The notes below the pieces were generated by a model that had not been told where the DNA came from, did no database searches, and worked only from the letters and a program-made list of their open reading frames with translations. A program made the translations under genes and the position numbers. This document shows positions 7,066 to 15,159 of a DNA stretch of 30,931 nt, piece after piece (positions within the stretch are counted from its first letter, which is position 1; the number at the start of each line of letters is the position of its first letter). The DNA comes from CAZISM01 sp964541895 (lineage in GTDB: Bacteria; Zhuqueibacterota; Zhuqueibacteria; Residuimicrobiales; Residuimicrobiaceae), in assembly GCA_964541895.1 (NCBI GenBank), contig CAZISM010000060.1:1-30931 (forward strand), given 5' to 3'.

Positions 7066-10000
7066 CTACCTGGGTAATCTAATAAAAAATTCGCTATATT
7101 CGCCTTCGTTGCTTTCGAAAAAGAGCTGTCCGTTGTGGCCCTGGACGACGATGTCGTGGCTGAGGGAGAGGCCCAGACCGATGCCCTGGCCGGTCGGTTT
7201 GGTGGTGAAAAAGGGAGTGAACAGGCTGGCGCGGATGGCCGGCGGCACCCCGTTGCCGTTATCGCGAATGGCAATTTCGATTTCATGGCTGAGGGAGCGG
7301 CTTTTTACCCTCAGCCGGGGCGTAAAGCCGCTGCCGGCATTTATTTTTTTGCGATGCGCTTCATAAAAGCCGTTGGCCAATATATTGAGCACCACGCGGC
7401 TGATGTCCTGCGGCACCACGTTGATACGGCCAACCTGGGGATCCAGCTCGGTTTCGATCTGGATGTTGAAGCTGCTGTCCTGGGCGCGCATACCGTGATA
7501 GGCCAGGTTGATGTTTTCTTCCAGCATGCCGTTGATGTCCGTCAGTTTGCGTTCGCCGGCTTTGCCGCGGGAGTGCTGCAGCATGCTGCGCACGATGCTG
7601 TCGGCGCGGCCGCCGTGTTCTCTGATCTTGAGGGCGTTCTGCTGCAACGTCGTCAGCAACTCGGCCGTTTCGGCGGCTGTGTCCGGCTGCAAGTGAACAC
7701 GCTCTTTTTCGAGAATCTCTTTCAGTTCTTCCACCAGGTCCACGATCAGCGCGGAAAAATTATTGACAAAGTTGAGGGGATTTTTTATTTCATGGGCGAT
7801 ACCGGCGGTCAACGAGCCCAGGGCGGCCAGTTTGGACTGGGTCACCAGCTTTTCCTGCGTATGTTTCAGTTCGTCGAGCAAAACGGCAAGGCTGTGGTAG
7901 GCATCGGCGTTGTCCAGGGCGATGGCGCAGTAGGTGGCAAGGTTTTGCAGAATATGCAGATGATAATCGGTGTAGGCGTTCCTGGAGAAGCTCTGTGCCG
8001 TGATCACGCCGATGGTTTTATCCTTGTAGGTCAGCGGCAGATAGAGGATGGACTCGCGATACTTGCCGGCTACCGTGGTCCGTATATGACGGATATACGA
8101 GGCATACTCGCGCGAAAATTCGTTTATAACGACATTCTTCTGATTCTTAAAGCACCATACGGCCAGCAGATTATCGTCGGTGAGAGGAACGGAATAGGCG
8201 GGAATCACCACGTTGTTCTCGATGGTGCCGGGAAAATCGAGCGACTGCTTGTCGGCGTCAAAAATGCCAATCCCGAACACCGAAGCGTCCATCAGATTGT
8301 TGATGTTTTCGTATACGGTGTGAATGATGTTTTCGATGGAGAGTGTGGCGGTGATCTCTTTGCCGATGCGGCTGAGCTGTTCAACGTTTTCTTTCTGCGC
8401 CTGGATCTCCTGATTGCGCGCCTGGATTTCGGCGGTGCGCTCCTGCACGATTTTTTCCAGCATTCGGCTGCGTTCCTGCAGCTGGCGGGTGCGGACGCGC
8501 AGGTATGTAAAGATCAGGCCGCCGGTGCCGAGCAGGTACAGACTCCACGCCCACCAGGTGGCATACAGCGGCGGTTTGATGGTAAACCCGTACACATCTT
8601 CGCTGCTCTCGTTCTGAAAGATGTTGCGCGCCTGCACGCGAAAACGGTATTTGCCGGCAGGCAAATTGGTATAATAACGGCGATGTTCGGTGCTCCAGGG
8701 AGACCAGTATTTATCGAATCCATCCAGCCTGGTGCGAAAGGTGTTGGCACGCGGATTCAAATAGCTGGAAGCCGAGAAATCGAACCGCATCGCGTTGTCG
8801 CGGAACGGGAATACCCGTGCAGCCGGATCGCTCAGCCGGCTGTCGGTTCCGGCTGTGCCGTAATAGATCGTTGAATCACCGTCCAGGGCAACACTGCGGA
8901 TGAGCGCGGGAAAATCGACGGATTGGGTGTGACGTGACCCGGGTTCCACGCGAATCACATTGTTGGCCGTACCGAACCAGACGACGCCATCGCGGTCGGG
9001 AAAAATGATATTGATCACTTCGTCGGCAAACCGGGCCAGGCGATCTTTGACCAACCGATAAGAGCCGTCCGGCTGTTTTGTATATATCGCCGATTCTTTG
9101 CCCAGATTGATCCAGATGTCCCCTCGGGCGTCTGCCACGATAATACCTTCGTCCGGATTCCGGCCCAGCGACACCTCCCTGTAAAAGGGATCGGGTGAAA
9201 ATTTTTTCTGGGTTTCATCAAATTTATACAGGCCCTGTTTGCTGCAGAAAACCAGTGTGCCGTTTACCTTATAACAGGTGACGCCTCCTACCGGCAGGCC
9301 GTGTTCGGTGCCGAATTTTTCCACCTGGGGAGCGGCCCGGCGGTCTTGGACCGTTATGCGCAAGATGCCGTTATCCATGGTGCCCAGCCAGACCACGCCC
9401 GGCGCGGCCTCGACGGCGTTTCGTATGTACTCGTGGGTGCCGGCTATGCGACCGACGCGCTGTAATCGCTGCGGATCACGGGCGTCGTAACACAACAGCT
9501 CGACGCCATCGCTGGTTCCGGCTACGATGAGGTGATCGGCCAGGCTCAATTCACACATGATCAGCACAGGTCTGGACAACTCTTCGTTCGCCAGCATCAG
9601 CTCCGCCGCTGTGCCCTGGATGCGATAAACGCCCTGGTTAACGGTGACAAACAGCTCCCCGTTGATTTCACGGAAAAAAAAGGATTGCGCGTTGCCGACG
9701 ATGCCCCGGACCAGCTTTAGCCGGCCATCCGTTTCGTCCAGATAGTAAACACCATCGTTCGCCGCCGTATAGAGCACACCCCGGTGCCGGTAAAAGTCGG
9801 AGGGACCTGTTCCACCTGGAACCTTGTACTCGGAAAGGGGTGAATCATATTCGAGAACCGCCAGTCCGCCATCCATCCCCATCCACAGGTTATTTTGCCG
9901 GTCGACAAACAGACAACTCACTGTATTGGAGAGAAGCCCGGAGGATTGGGAAAAATGGAGTTTGCTGCGACCGTCTCTGTCAATCACCAGCAGTCCGGCC

Positions 10001-10824
10001 GACATGGTGCCAAAAGCAAAACAGCTGTCCGGAGTGATCACGCCGCTATAAAGCGTTCCCTGGCGCAATACCTGTTCGTCCTGAATCGGGAAGGGACGAA
10101 AGGCGCGGCCGTCCCACAGGAACAAGCCGCGACTAAAAGTGCCGATGAGATAGGTGTTGGGCCTGGCCGGGAACGGCAACATGACATGGATGCGGTCGTT
10201 GGCGAATTGTTCCCCGCCCGGGATGTGCACCAGCGAATCATTCTCCATTTTCATCAAACCGGTATCGAATTGCTGAACGTAAAGCGTGTGATCGAGCCAA
10301 AAGGTGTAGCCGAACAGATTCTGTGCGCGCCAGACGTCGACGTGCCAGCTCTCCTGGCCGTCTTGCGCAGGTTGGGGCTGGAACCGGAACAGCTTTTCGT
10401 GGGTCTGAAAATAGATGCCGCCGGGTGTGGCATGCACCGACCAGACATAGTTAAAAACGCGGTCATTGGGTTCGATGTATTCCATCAGCGAGCGATACTG
10501 CAGCCGGCCATGCGCGTCTGCTTCAAGATAACCCAGCATGCTGGAAGAACCGACATAGATTCTGCCGTCGGCATCCTTGGCCAGGGAGCGGCCGAACGAG
10601 TGGTTGGGATTGATGATGGCGCGCCAGCTCGAGCCGTCGAATTCCTGCACGCCATAGCCGTCGCCGATATACATGACGCCGCGGTTATCCTGCTCCATCG
10701 CCCAGAATTGGGTGTGGCCTTCGATCTCTTTGCTGGTATAGGTCGTCATAAACGGCTGGCCCGATTCGGCAGGGTGAAAACCTAGGCTCAGCAGGAAGCA
10801 CAGCAGCAGGCGGTTCTTTGACAT
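7066..10824 (-). CDS. Large propeller/Y_Y_Y-sensor histidine kinase with GAF domain
   Basis: 1252-residue membrane histidine kinase. Residues 1-23 are a signal peptide (M-S-K-N-R-L-L-L-C-F-L-L-S-L-G-F). A periplasmic two-component-regulator propeller follows to about 670; typical blades read C-L-F-V-D-R-Q-N-N-L-W-M-G-M-D-G-G-L and I-F-P-D-R-D-G-V-V-W-F-G-T. A Y_Y_Y domain lies around 690-750 (D-G-F-D-K-Y-W-S-P-W-S, L-P-A-G-K-Y-R-F-R-V-Q-A-R-N). One membrane helix (W-W-A-W-S-L-Y-L-L-G-T-G-G-L) is near 755-775, then a coiled coil, a GAF domain near 820-980, the phospho-acceptor box G-I-A-H-E-I-K-N-P-L-N-F near 1010, and an HATPase with D-N-G-N-G-V-P and G-Q-G-I-G-L-G-L-S. No receiver or HTH domain is fused and no response regulator adjoins it. 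ATG 10824 is chosen because it starts the signal peptide. The symporter gene follows by 51 nt, hinting that it senses or controls sugar uptake. Confidence 0.94.
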   Translation of the reverse strand: MSKNRLLLCFLLSLGFHPAESGQPFMTTYTSKEIEGHTQFWAMEQDNRGVMYIGDGYGVQEFDGSSWRAIINPNHSFGRSLAKDADGRIYVGSSSMLGYLEADAHGRLQYRSLMEYIEPNDRVFNYVWSVHATPGGIYFQTHEKLFRFQPQPAQDGQESWHVDVWRAQNLFGYTFWLDHTLYVQQFDTGLMKMENDSLVHIPGGEQFANDRIHVMLPFPARPNTYLIGTFSRGLFLWDGRAFRPFPIQDEQVLRQGTLYSGVITPDSCFAFGTMSAGLLVIDRDGRSKLHFSQSSGLLSNTVSCLFVDRQNNLWMGMDGGLAVLEYDSPLSEYKVPGGTGPSDFYRHRGVLYTAANDGVYYLDETDGRLKLVRGIVGNAQSFFFREINGELFVTVNQGVYRIQGTAAELMLANEELSRPVLIMCELSLADHLIVAGTSDGVELLCYDARDPQRLQRVGRIAGTHEYIRNAVEAAPGVVWLGTMDNGILRITVQDRRAAPQVEKFGTEHGLPVGGVTCYKVNGTLVFCSKQGLYKFDETQKKFSPDPFYREVSLGRNPDEGIIVADARGDIWINLGKESAIYTKQPDGSYRLVKDRLARFADEVINIIFPDRDGVVWFGTANNVIRVEPGSRHTQSVDFPALIRSVALDGDSTIYYGTAGTDSRLSDPAARVFPFRDNAMRFDFSASSYLNPRANTFRTRLDGFDKYWSPWSTEHRRYYTNLPAGKYRFRVQARNIFQNESSEDVYGFTIKPPLYATWWAWSLYLLGTGGLIFTYLRVRTRQLQERSRMLEKIVQERTAEIQARNQEIQAQKENVEQLSRIGKEITATLSIENIIHTVYENINNLMDASVFGIGIFDADKQSLDFPGTIENNVVIPAYSVPLTDDNLLAVWCFKNQKNVVINEFSREYASYIRHIRTTVAGKYRESILYLPLTYKDKTIGVITAQSFSRNAYTDYHLHILQNLATYCAIALDNADAYHSLAVLLDELKHTQEKLVTQSKLAALGSLTAGIAHEIKNPLNFVNNFSALIVDLVEELKEILEKERVHLQPDTAAETAELLTTLQQNALKIREHGGRADSIVRSMLQHSRGKAGERKLTDINGMLEENINLAYHGMRAQDSSFNIQIETELDPQVGRINVVPQDISRVVLNILANGFYEAHRKKINAGSGFTPRLRVKSRSLSHEIEIAIRDNGNGVPPAIRASLFTPFFTTKPTGQGIGLGLSLSHDIVVQGHNGQLFFESNEGEYSEFFIRLPR

Positions 10825-11118
10825 CGGCTCGCTCGCGAATTGGGAGTGGGTAAACAGGATCGGATGTAAGAGTAAGGGATTACAGTAACGTAACAATGAA
10901 ACCGCGAAATATCATCCGGTTTGCCGCTAAAGAATTCTACACCGGTGCCGAGGTCTATCCGGCCACGCAGGGATTGCTCTCCCACAATATAACTAATCTT
11001 TGCTATACAGGCCAGCGAAAACTGCTGCGGCCTTTGGCGCCATATGGATTAAAAATTGCTTGCTTGTCTAGGGCTATTCTTTTACATTTCTGCACGGTGC
11101 AACAGGATGACATGTCAT
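10825..11118. promoter_or_regulatory. Divergent intergenic region, sensor kinase / sigma factor
   Basis: About 290 nt separate the start of the - strand kinase (10824) from the start of the + strand sigma factor gene (11119). Promoters for both must be here. An AGGA at 11104-11107 precedes the sigma start. No clear repeat, operator or small RNA was seen. Confidence 0.45.
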
Positions 11119-11727
11119 ATGGAGCGTAACATCGAGCCAGCAGAGACACATGATCTGGATATGGTAAACCGTTATCTTGCCGGCGATCGTCGCGTCCAGC
11201 AACGATTCTACGACCAGCTGCGCAGGCAGGTCGTAACGCTGGTCGTCAAGATGGAGCAGAGAGGCGCCCGTTTCCTCGATCGCGATGATCTGGTCAGCGA
11301 TATCCTCTACCAGATCATGGTCAAAGACGACAGCAGGGTATTGCGTCACTTTAGCGGCCGCAGCAAGCTCTCCACCTATCTCTGGCCGATTATTCGTTTC
11401 CGTGTAATCGACGCCATCCGCCGCGAACGGCGTTACCATGATCACATGGTCCGGCAGGAAAAGCTCGAGGCCGAAGATCCGCCGGCGCAGGAGAGCGTGA
11501 TCGAACGGGTGGTGTTTGAACACCTGGCCGCTGAACCCGAGCAGGAAAAATTTATTAAATATGCCAAATGGCTCGGCGATATGAGCTATGCGGAGATCCT
11601 GACGGCCGTGGCGGCCGAATGCCCCGCTCAGCCGGGCGTTACTTTAAGCCGTATCGCCTATGTTTTGCATGAGAACAGAAAAAGAATTCAAAAAAAATTA
11701 AAAAACGCGCTCGCTGCACTCGACTAA
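11119..11727 (+). CDS. ECF-like RNA polymerase sigma factor
   Basis: About 202-residue sigma-70 family factor that would redirect RNA polymerase to a set of target promoters. Region 2 covers roughly residues 22-105, with D-R-D-D-L-V-S-D-I-L-Y-Q-I-M-V and then F-S-G-R-S-K-L-S-T-Y-L-W-P-I-I-R-F-R-V-I-D-A-I-R-R-E-R-R, the core-binding and -10-melting helices. The C-terminal region 4 part is less typical but has S-Y-A-E-I-L, L-S-R-I-A-Y-V-L and a basic tail R-K-R-I-Q-K-K-L-K-N-A-L. The frame is open from 11056; I chose ATG 11119 (M-E-R-N-I-E-P), with ATG 11107 as an alternative. The anti-sigma gene begins 29 nt after its stop, the usual sigma/anti-sigma pair, so its activity is probably held in check by that membrane protein. 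Confidence 0.88.
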   Translation: MERNIEPAETHDLDMVNRYLAGDRRVQQRFYDQLRRQVVTLVVKMEQRGARFLDRDDLVSDILYQIMVKDDSRVLRHFSGRSKLSTYLWPIIRFRVIDAIRRERRYHDHMVRQEKLEAEDPPAQESVIERVVFEHLAAEPEQEKFIKYAKWLGDMSYAEILTAVAAECPAQPGVTLSRIAYVLHENRKRIQKKLKNALAALD

Positions 11728-11756
11728 TAGTGTGACAGAACTCAAACATTTATTGC

Positions 11757-12677
11757 ATGTGCCCGGACATTGAACATATTGCCTGCCTCGTGATGGATTC
11801 TGAACCGGTTAGGGAAGCGGAACGCCGGCGACTGGAAGCCCATCTACTCGAATGCGCGCCGTGTCGAGAGGAATACGGAAAATGGCAAACGACCACCAGC
11901 CAGGTGCGGCGCGTTCTTGCGGCAGAGAGACAGAACCATCCCGAAACGGCTGCTCTGTTGCAGTATGCCGATCATACCGCGCCAGGCTGGCAGCGGCTGC
12001 TGATCGCCGCCCATCTGGACGTCTGTGCCGCCTGCCGACAGGATCTGGAACATATGCAGCAACTGGACGAATTGGAGAGGGCGTTTGTTCTCCCTGCCGA
12101 CAGGTTCCGTCGATTCGCCCGGTTTTTCCGGCAATGGTTCCGTCACCTTACAGCCGCTTTGGCAGCTATTTTCTCCCGGCCGCTGGGCTATGTAACCGCC
12201 GTGCTGGCTGTTGCCATGGCCGTTACCGTTTACTATTCCTTCGAGCAAATGGTTCCGGGGATTTCGCCGGCCGAACCTTCGGCAAAAGTCCCGCACACCA
12301 TTCCGCCGCAGCCTCCAGCTCAAACAGAAACAAAACCCCCGTCACTGCCCAGGCAGGAGCATGCGCAAAGGGACCGGTTCAAAGTTCTGCCGCATCTGGA
12401 CGAGATGATCGGTATGACGATGCGGTCAGAATCTCTGACTATTCTCTCGCCCCCCCAGGATACCCTGCGTTCGCAGCAGATTGAATTCCGCTGGCAGGGC
12501 GAAGCCGGCGGTCTCTGGCTGAAAATCATCGATAATCAGGAACGTATGGTTGTTCGGGCTGGACCGGTGCAGGAGGCCTATCGATACCGGTCAACATTAC
12601 CGGCTGGTCTCTATTACTGGTTGCTGGAAAACGAGGAGGAGATCCTCCGGGTGGGCAAGTTTTACATCGCTCGCTAG
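11757..12677 (+). CDS. Membrane anti-sigma factor with two zf-HC2-type motifs
   Basis: 306-residue partner of the upstream sigma factor. The cytoplasmic N-terminus carries a zf-HC2 anti-sigma zinc motif, H29-L-L-E-C33-A-P-C36 with C10 (or C2) as the further ligand, and then a second H-L-D-V-C-A-A-C motif near residues 86-93. A single membrane helix (Y-V-T-A-V-L-A-V-A-M-A-V-T-V-Y-Y) is near 145-162. A Pro-rich linker (about 170-205) leads to a periplasmic beta-sandwich-like domain with I-E-F-R-W-Q-G and L-P-A-G-L-Y-Y-W-L-L near the end. The family role is to hold the sigma factor inactive until an envelope signal releases it. The duplicated zinc motif is less common than a single one. No clear RBS precedes the ATG. 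Confidence 0.88.
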   Translation: MCPDIEHIACLVMDSEPVREAERRRLEAHLLECAPCREEYGKWQTTTSQVRRVLAAERQNHPETAALLQYADHTAPGWQRLLIAAHLDVCAACRQDLEHMQQLDELERAFVLPADRFRRFARFFRQWFRHLTAALAAIFSRPLGYVTAVLAVAMAVTVYYSFEQMVPGISPAEPSAKVPHTIPPQPPAQTETKPPSLPRQEHAQRDRFKVLPHLDEMIGMTMRSESLTILSPPQDTLRSQQIEFRWQGEAGGLWLKIIDNQERMVVRAGPVQEAYRYRSTLPAGLYYWLLENEEEILRVGKFYIAR

Positions 12678-12746
12678 AGGCGTTGCATTCGCAATCTGCA
12701 GCGGTCAGCAGTGCACGTGGCGGCAAAACACGAAAAATACCTCAGG

Positions 12747-12787
12747 AAAAAAACGAGACCTCCACCGCCTGATTCTCGGTGAAGGTC
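12747..12787 (-). terminator. Rho-independent terminator (minus strand)
   Basis: GACCTCCACCG (12757-12767) pairs with CGGTGAAGGTC (12777-12787) with one mismatch and a 9-nt loop. Read on the minus strand the hairpin is followed within 3 nt by seven Ts (complement of A 12747-12753). It lies 53 nt past the stop of the truncated oxidoreductase at 12840, so it probably served that gene. Confidence 0.75.
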
Positions 12788-12839
12788 TTTGGTTATCAGC
12801 CTGCCGGCAAGGCGCAGCCGACGGCCATGACCGTTGTGC

Positions 12840-13166
12840 CTAGAAATCTTTTGTAATGCGAAAGCCCTTGCGATATCCACGATCAGCTTCACGCAGCAGT
12901 TTGTTCCCCTCCGAATCGCCGATCACGCTTTCATCCTTGTCACAAATCGCGGCCACCGCTACGTTGGGGATTTCTGAAAAGAGCAGCACGTGGTCAAAGC
13001 CGCGTTTGCGCACACCACAGACCGCCAGGCGGATGCGGTCGTTGGCGCCGATGATGTTTGCACCGCTTGAACGATGGCCGGCATGGACGAGGGCGGCAGA
13101 CGCCAGGGTGGCCTGGCCGGCAGCGGCGATGAATTGACGACGGCTGATGTGCTGGTGCAAGGGCAT
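12840..13166 (-). pseudogene. Truncated Tat-leader Gfo/Idh/MocA-family oxidoreductase
   Basis: 108 codons encoding only the N-terminal part of a Gfo/Idh/MocA-type NAD(P)-dependent sugar oxidoreductase, whose normal length is roughly 350-450. It starts with a clear Tat leader (I-S-R-R-Q-F-I-A-A-A-G-Q-A-T-L-A-S-A-A). Then come the first Rossmann strand and nucleotide loop (N-D-R-I-R-L-A-V-C-G-V-R-K-R-G-F-D-H-V) and P-N-V-A-V-A-A-I-C-D-K-D-E, the second strand with its acidic end. After that the sequence stops matching the family, reading G-Y-R-K-G-F-R-I-T-K-D-F and a stop. The whole catalytic and C-terminal part is missing, yet a good terminator stands 53 nt downstream, which suggests an internal deletion. 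The ATG has AAGGAGG nearby (13172-13178), so it may still be translated. Confidence 0.78.
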
Positions 13167-13430
13167 GTGAACCTCCTTGCTGAGTTGATCGGATCAGAAC
13201 CTCCCGTATGCGCTTTGCTCATCTGGAATCCGGCGCCATGGCGATTCACAGTCTGAGAAAGAGCGACATCGATTCGGCTTGGGGCGGTCTGCCGGCTCAT
13301 CTCTTGATTCTTCACGTTCGTCACGGCATGTGACGCGTTCGTCGGCATACATTTTTTTCTGCGCGGCTGTTTCGTTATATTAAGGCCGTAAATCAAACAC
13401 ATCCGTGAATCAAGCAAAAGCGAGAAAAAA

Positions 13431-14048
13431 ATGAAAACAAAAACCGTCATCCTGATTTCCCTTCTGATCATGGCCAGATCAAACAGTCAAACCGACAAAG
13501 CCCTGGCCGCCATCGGTCCGCATCGCCTCGGCGGTTATGTTGCCCTGGCTGCAAAAAGCGCTTCAGTTTTCGATGCATCCGCCGGCATCGGTGAGGCCCG
13601 CGCCGCTGACAACGGTCGCTTTGCCGTCAGCATCAATACGCTGGGAGTCGTTTCCCTGAATCCTACGCTGGAAATAGAGTATGCGGTTGCATCGTCCTGG
13701 TCGCTGGCGGCCATCGCGTGGTATGAAGTGCGGGACGTCAGAGATCGCTGGGCCCAGCTGCGCCTGAGCTGGTTTCCGGGCGGCACCCTGGAACGCGGCT
13801 GGGGTTTTTCAATGGCCGGCGGCGTGCACCGTGCTTATCCAGAGGCAGAATCGGTTTTTGCCAAAGCAAACGATACAGCGCCAACGGTGGGTGTGCTGGC
13901 GCACTATTCGTGGCGTATGGGCAAGTCCGGCAGAACCTTTATTAATCTGACAGTGGGCGGCAAGAAATGTATTTCGGAGCGCGCAGCCGGTTCACCGCTC
14001 CAAACCGGTTATGCAGAAGGTCGCGTGAACATCGGCCGCATCTTTTAG
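13431..14048 (+). CDS. Small exported beta-rich protein of unknown function
   Basis: 205-residue protein I do not recognise. A signal peptide is likely (M-K-T-K-T-V-I-L-I-S-L-L-I-M-A-R-S-N-S-Q). The rest alternates hydrophobic and polar residues in short strands, for example A-V-S-I-N-T-L-G-V-V-S-L-N-P, S-W-S-L-A-A-I-A-W-Y-E-V and W-A-Q-L-R-L-S-W-F-P-G-G, with turns rich in Gly and Asp, as in small outer-membrane barrels. The C-terminus ends in R-I-F, and a terminal Phe is common in outer-membrane proteins. An AGCGAGA sits just before the ATG. The LytS-type kinase gene follows 69 nt later on the same strand, so it may be controlled with, or sensed by, that pair; this is inference only. Confidence 0.7.
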   Translation: MKTKTVILISLLIMARSNSQTDKALAAIGPHRLGGYVALAAKSASVFDASAGIGEARAADNGRFAVSINTLGVVSLNPTLEIEYAVASSWSLAAIAWYEVRDVRDRWAQLRLSWFPGGTLERGWGFSMAGGVHRAYPEAESVFAKANDTAPTVGVLAHYSWRMGKSGRTFINLTVGGKKCISERAAGSPLQTGYAEGRVNIGRIF

Positions 14049-14117
14049 CCAACGACGGCGCAGCGCTCCCTAAAAAAAACAGCGCATAAAAATTCAATAT
14101 TCATTACATTGGTGCGT

Positions 14118-15158
14118 ATGAAGCGAAATAGCAAAATAGTGTTCAGCGTGGTCGTGGGCGCCTTTCTGCTGCAGTTGCTGATTGTGAGCTATAATCACTA
14201 TACCGGCTTTATCCGGATCAGCGGATTAGCCAATTTTCTGGTGCGATTGTTCATCGGCACGGTGTTTTCGAGTCTGTTCGGCGCTGTAGCGATTTTTGTC
14301 GATTTGCATATCATCCGCGCCAGCATGCGGCTGTATGCGACGGATGAGCCGGTGTTGCGGCGTTTATGGTTGACCGCTGTTCTGGCGGTGTTGTCCGGTT
14401 GTATCATAGGGGCTGTCCTGACGCTGGTCGCGCACCTGCTCATGCCCTACAAAGAACCGCTGGCGGAGGTGCTGCGCACCAATGTCGTCATCGTGGCCGT
14501 GGTTAATGTGATCATCAGCGGTCTGCTCGAGGCGTTCCTGTTATATCAACGCGACCGGGCCCATCGCCGGCGTGCCGAACAGTTGGAGCGGGAGAATCTG
14601 CGCCTGCAGCTGGAAACGCTAAAGAAGCAGCTGGACCCCCATTTTCTGTTTAACAGCCTGAATGTGCTTTCTTCTCTGGTGGCTATGGACGCCGGTCGTG
14701 CGCAAGCGTTCATCGATGAGTTTTCTTCGGTCTATCGCTATACGCTCAGCGCCATAGATAGGCCGGTGGTCAGTCTGGCCGAAGAACTGGAGTATGTTCG
14801 TTCGTATCTCTACCTGCAGAGTATTCGTTTCAGCGATGGTGTGGTCACGGATCTGCACATTGACCAGGATTGTCATGACTATTTACTGCCGCCGCTGGCG
14901 GTCCAAACGTTGCTGGAAAACGCCTTTAAGCACAATCAGGCCACCCGCGAGGCGCCGTTGGCCATTCGTATCTATACCAGCGGCGAGCGGCTGGTTGTCG
15001 AAAACTCGATCAACCGCAAGCTGACGGAGAACAGGCGCAAGGGGCTGGGGCTCCGCAACCTGTTCAAGCGCTACGAACTGGTGTGTGAGTCCAGGCCGGA
15101 GATTTCGGCGACGGCTACCACCTTTACAGTGATTTTACCCTTACAGAAACCTCAATGA
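14118..15158 (+). CDS. LytS/YehU-type sensor histidine kinase
   Basis: About 346-residue membrane kinase of the His_kinase (LytS/YehU) family, which phosphorylates LytTR-type regulators. Four hydrophobic segments make up the N-terminal half (about 8-28, 40-65, 84-108 and 120-143). A coiled coil (R-R-A-E-Q-L-E-R-E-N-L-R-L-Q-L-E-T-L) follows, then the family box Q-L-D-P-H-F-L-F-N-S-L-N with the phospho-acceptor His near residue 175. The ATP-binding half has L-P-P-L-A-V-Q-T-L-L-E-N-A-F-K-H-N (N box) and G-L-G-L-R-N-L. The frame is open from TTG 14109, but ATG 14118 is the better start. It ends 1 nt before the start of the response regulator gene, so the two are translationally coupled and form one two-component system. 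Confidence 0.92.
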   Translation: MKRNSKIVFSVVVGAFLLQLLIVSYNHYTGFIRISGLANFLVRLFIGTVFSSLFGAVAIFVDLHIIRASMRLYATDEPVLRRLWLTAVLAVLSGCIIGAVLTLVAHLLMPYKEPLAEVLRTNVVIVAVVNVIISGLLEAFLLYQRDRAHRRRAEQLERENLRLQLETLKKQLDPHFLFNSLNVLSSLVAMDAGRAQAFIDEFSSVYRYTLSAIDRPVVSLAEELEYVRSYLYLQSIRFSDGVVTDLHIDQDCHDYLLPPLAVQTLLENAFKHNQATREAPLAIRIYTSGERLVVENSINRKLTENRRKGLGLRNLFKRYELVCESRPEISATATTFTVILPLQKPQ

Positions 15159-15159
15159 T

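Noticed and set aside
7135..8874. 579-codon open frame on the + strand
   Set aside because: Lies antisense to the kinase and GAF parts of the sensor histidine kinase, whose domains are unmistakable. The + frame shows no family features; it is a shadow frame in G+C-rich coding DNA.
9895..10785. 296-codon open frame on the + strand
   Set aside because: Antisense to the propeller part of the sensor kinase, with no recognisable features.
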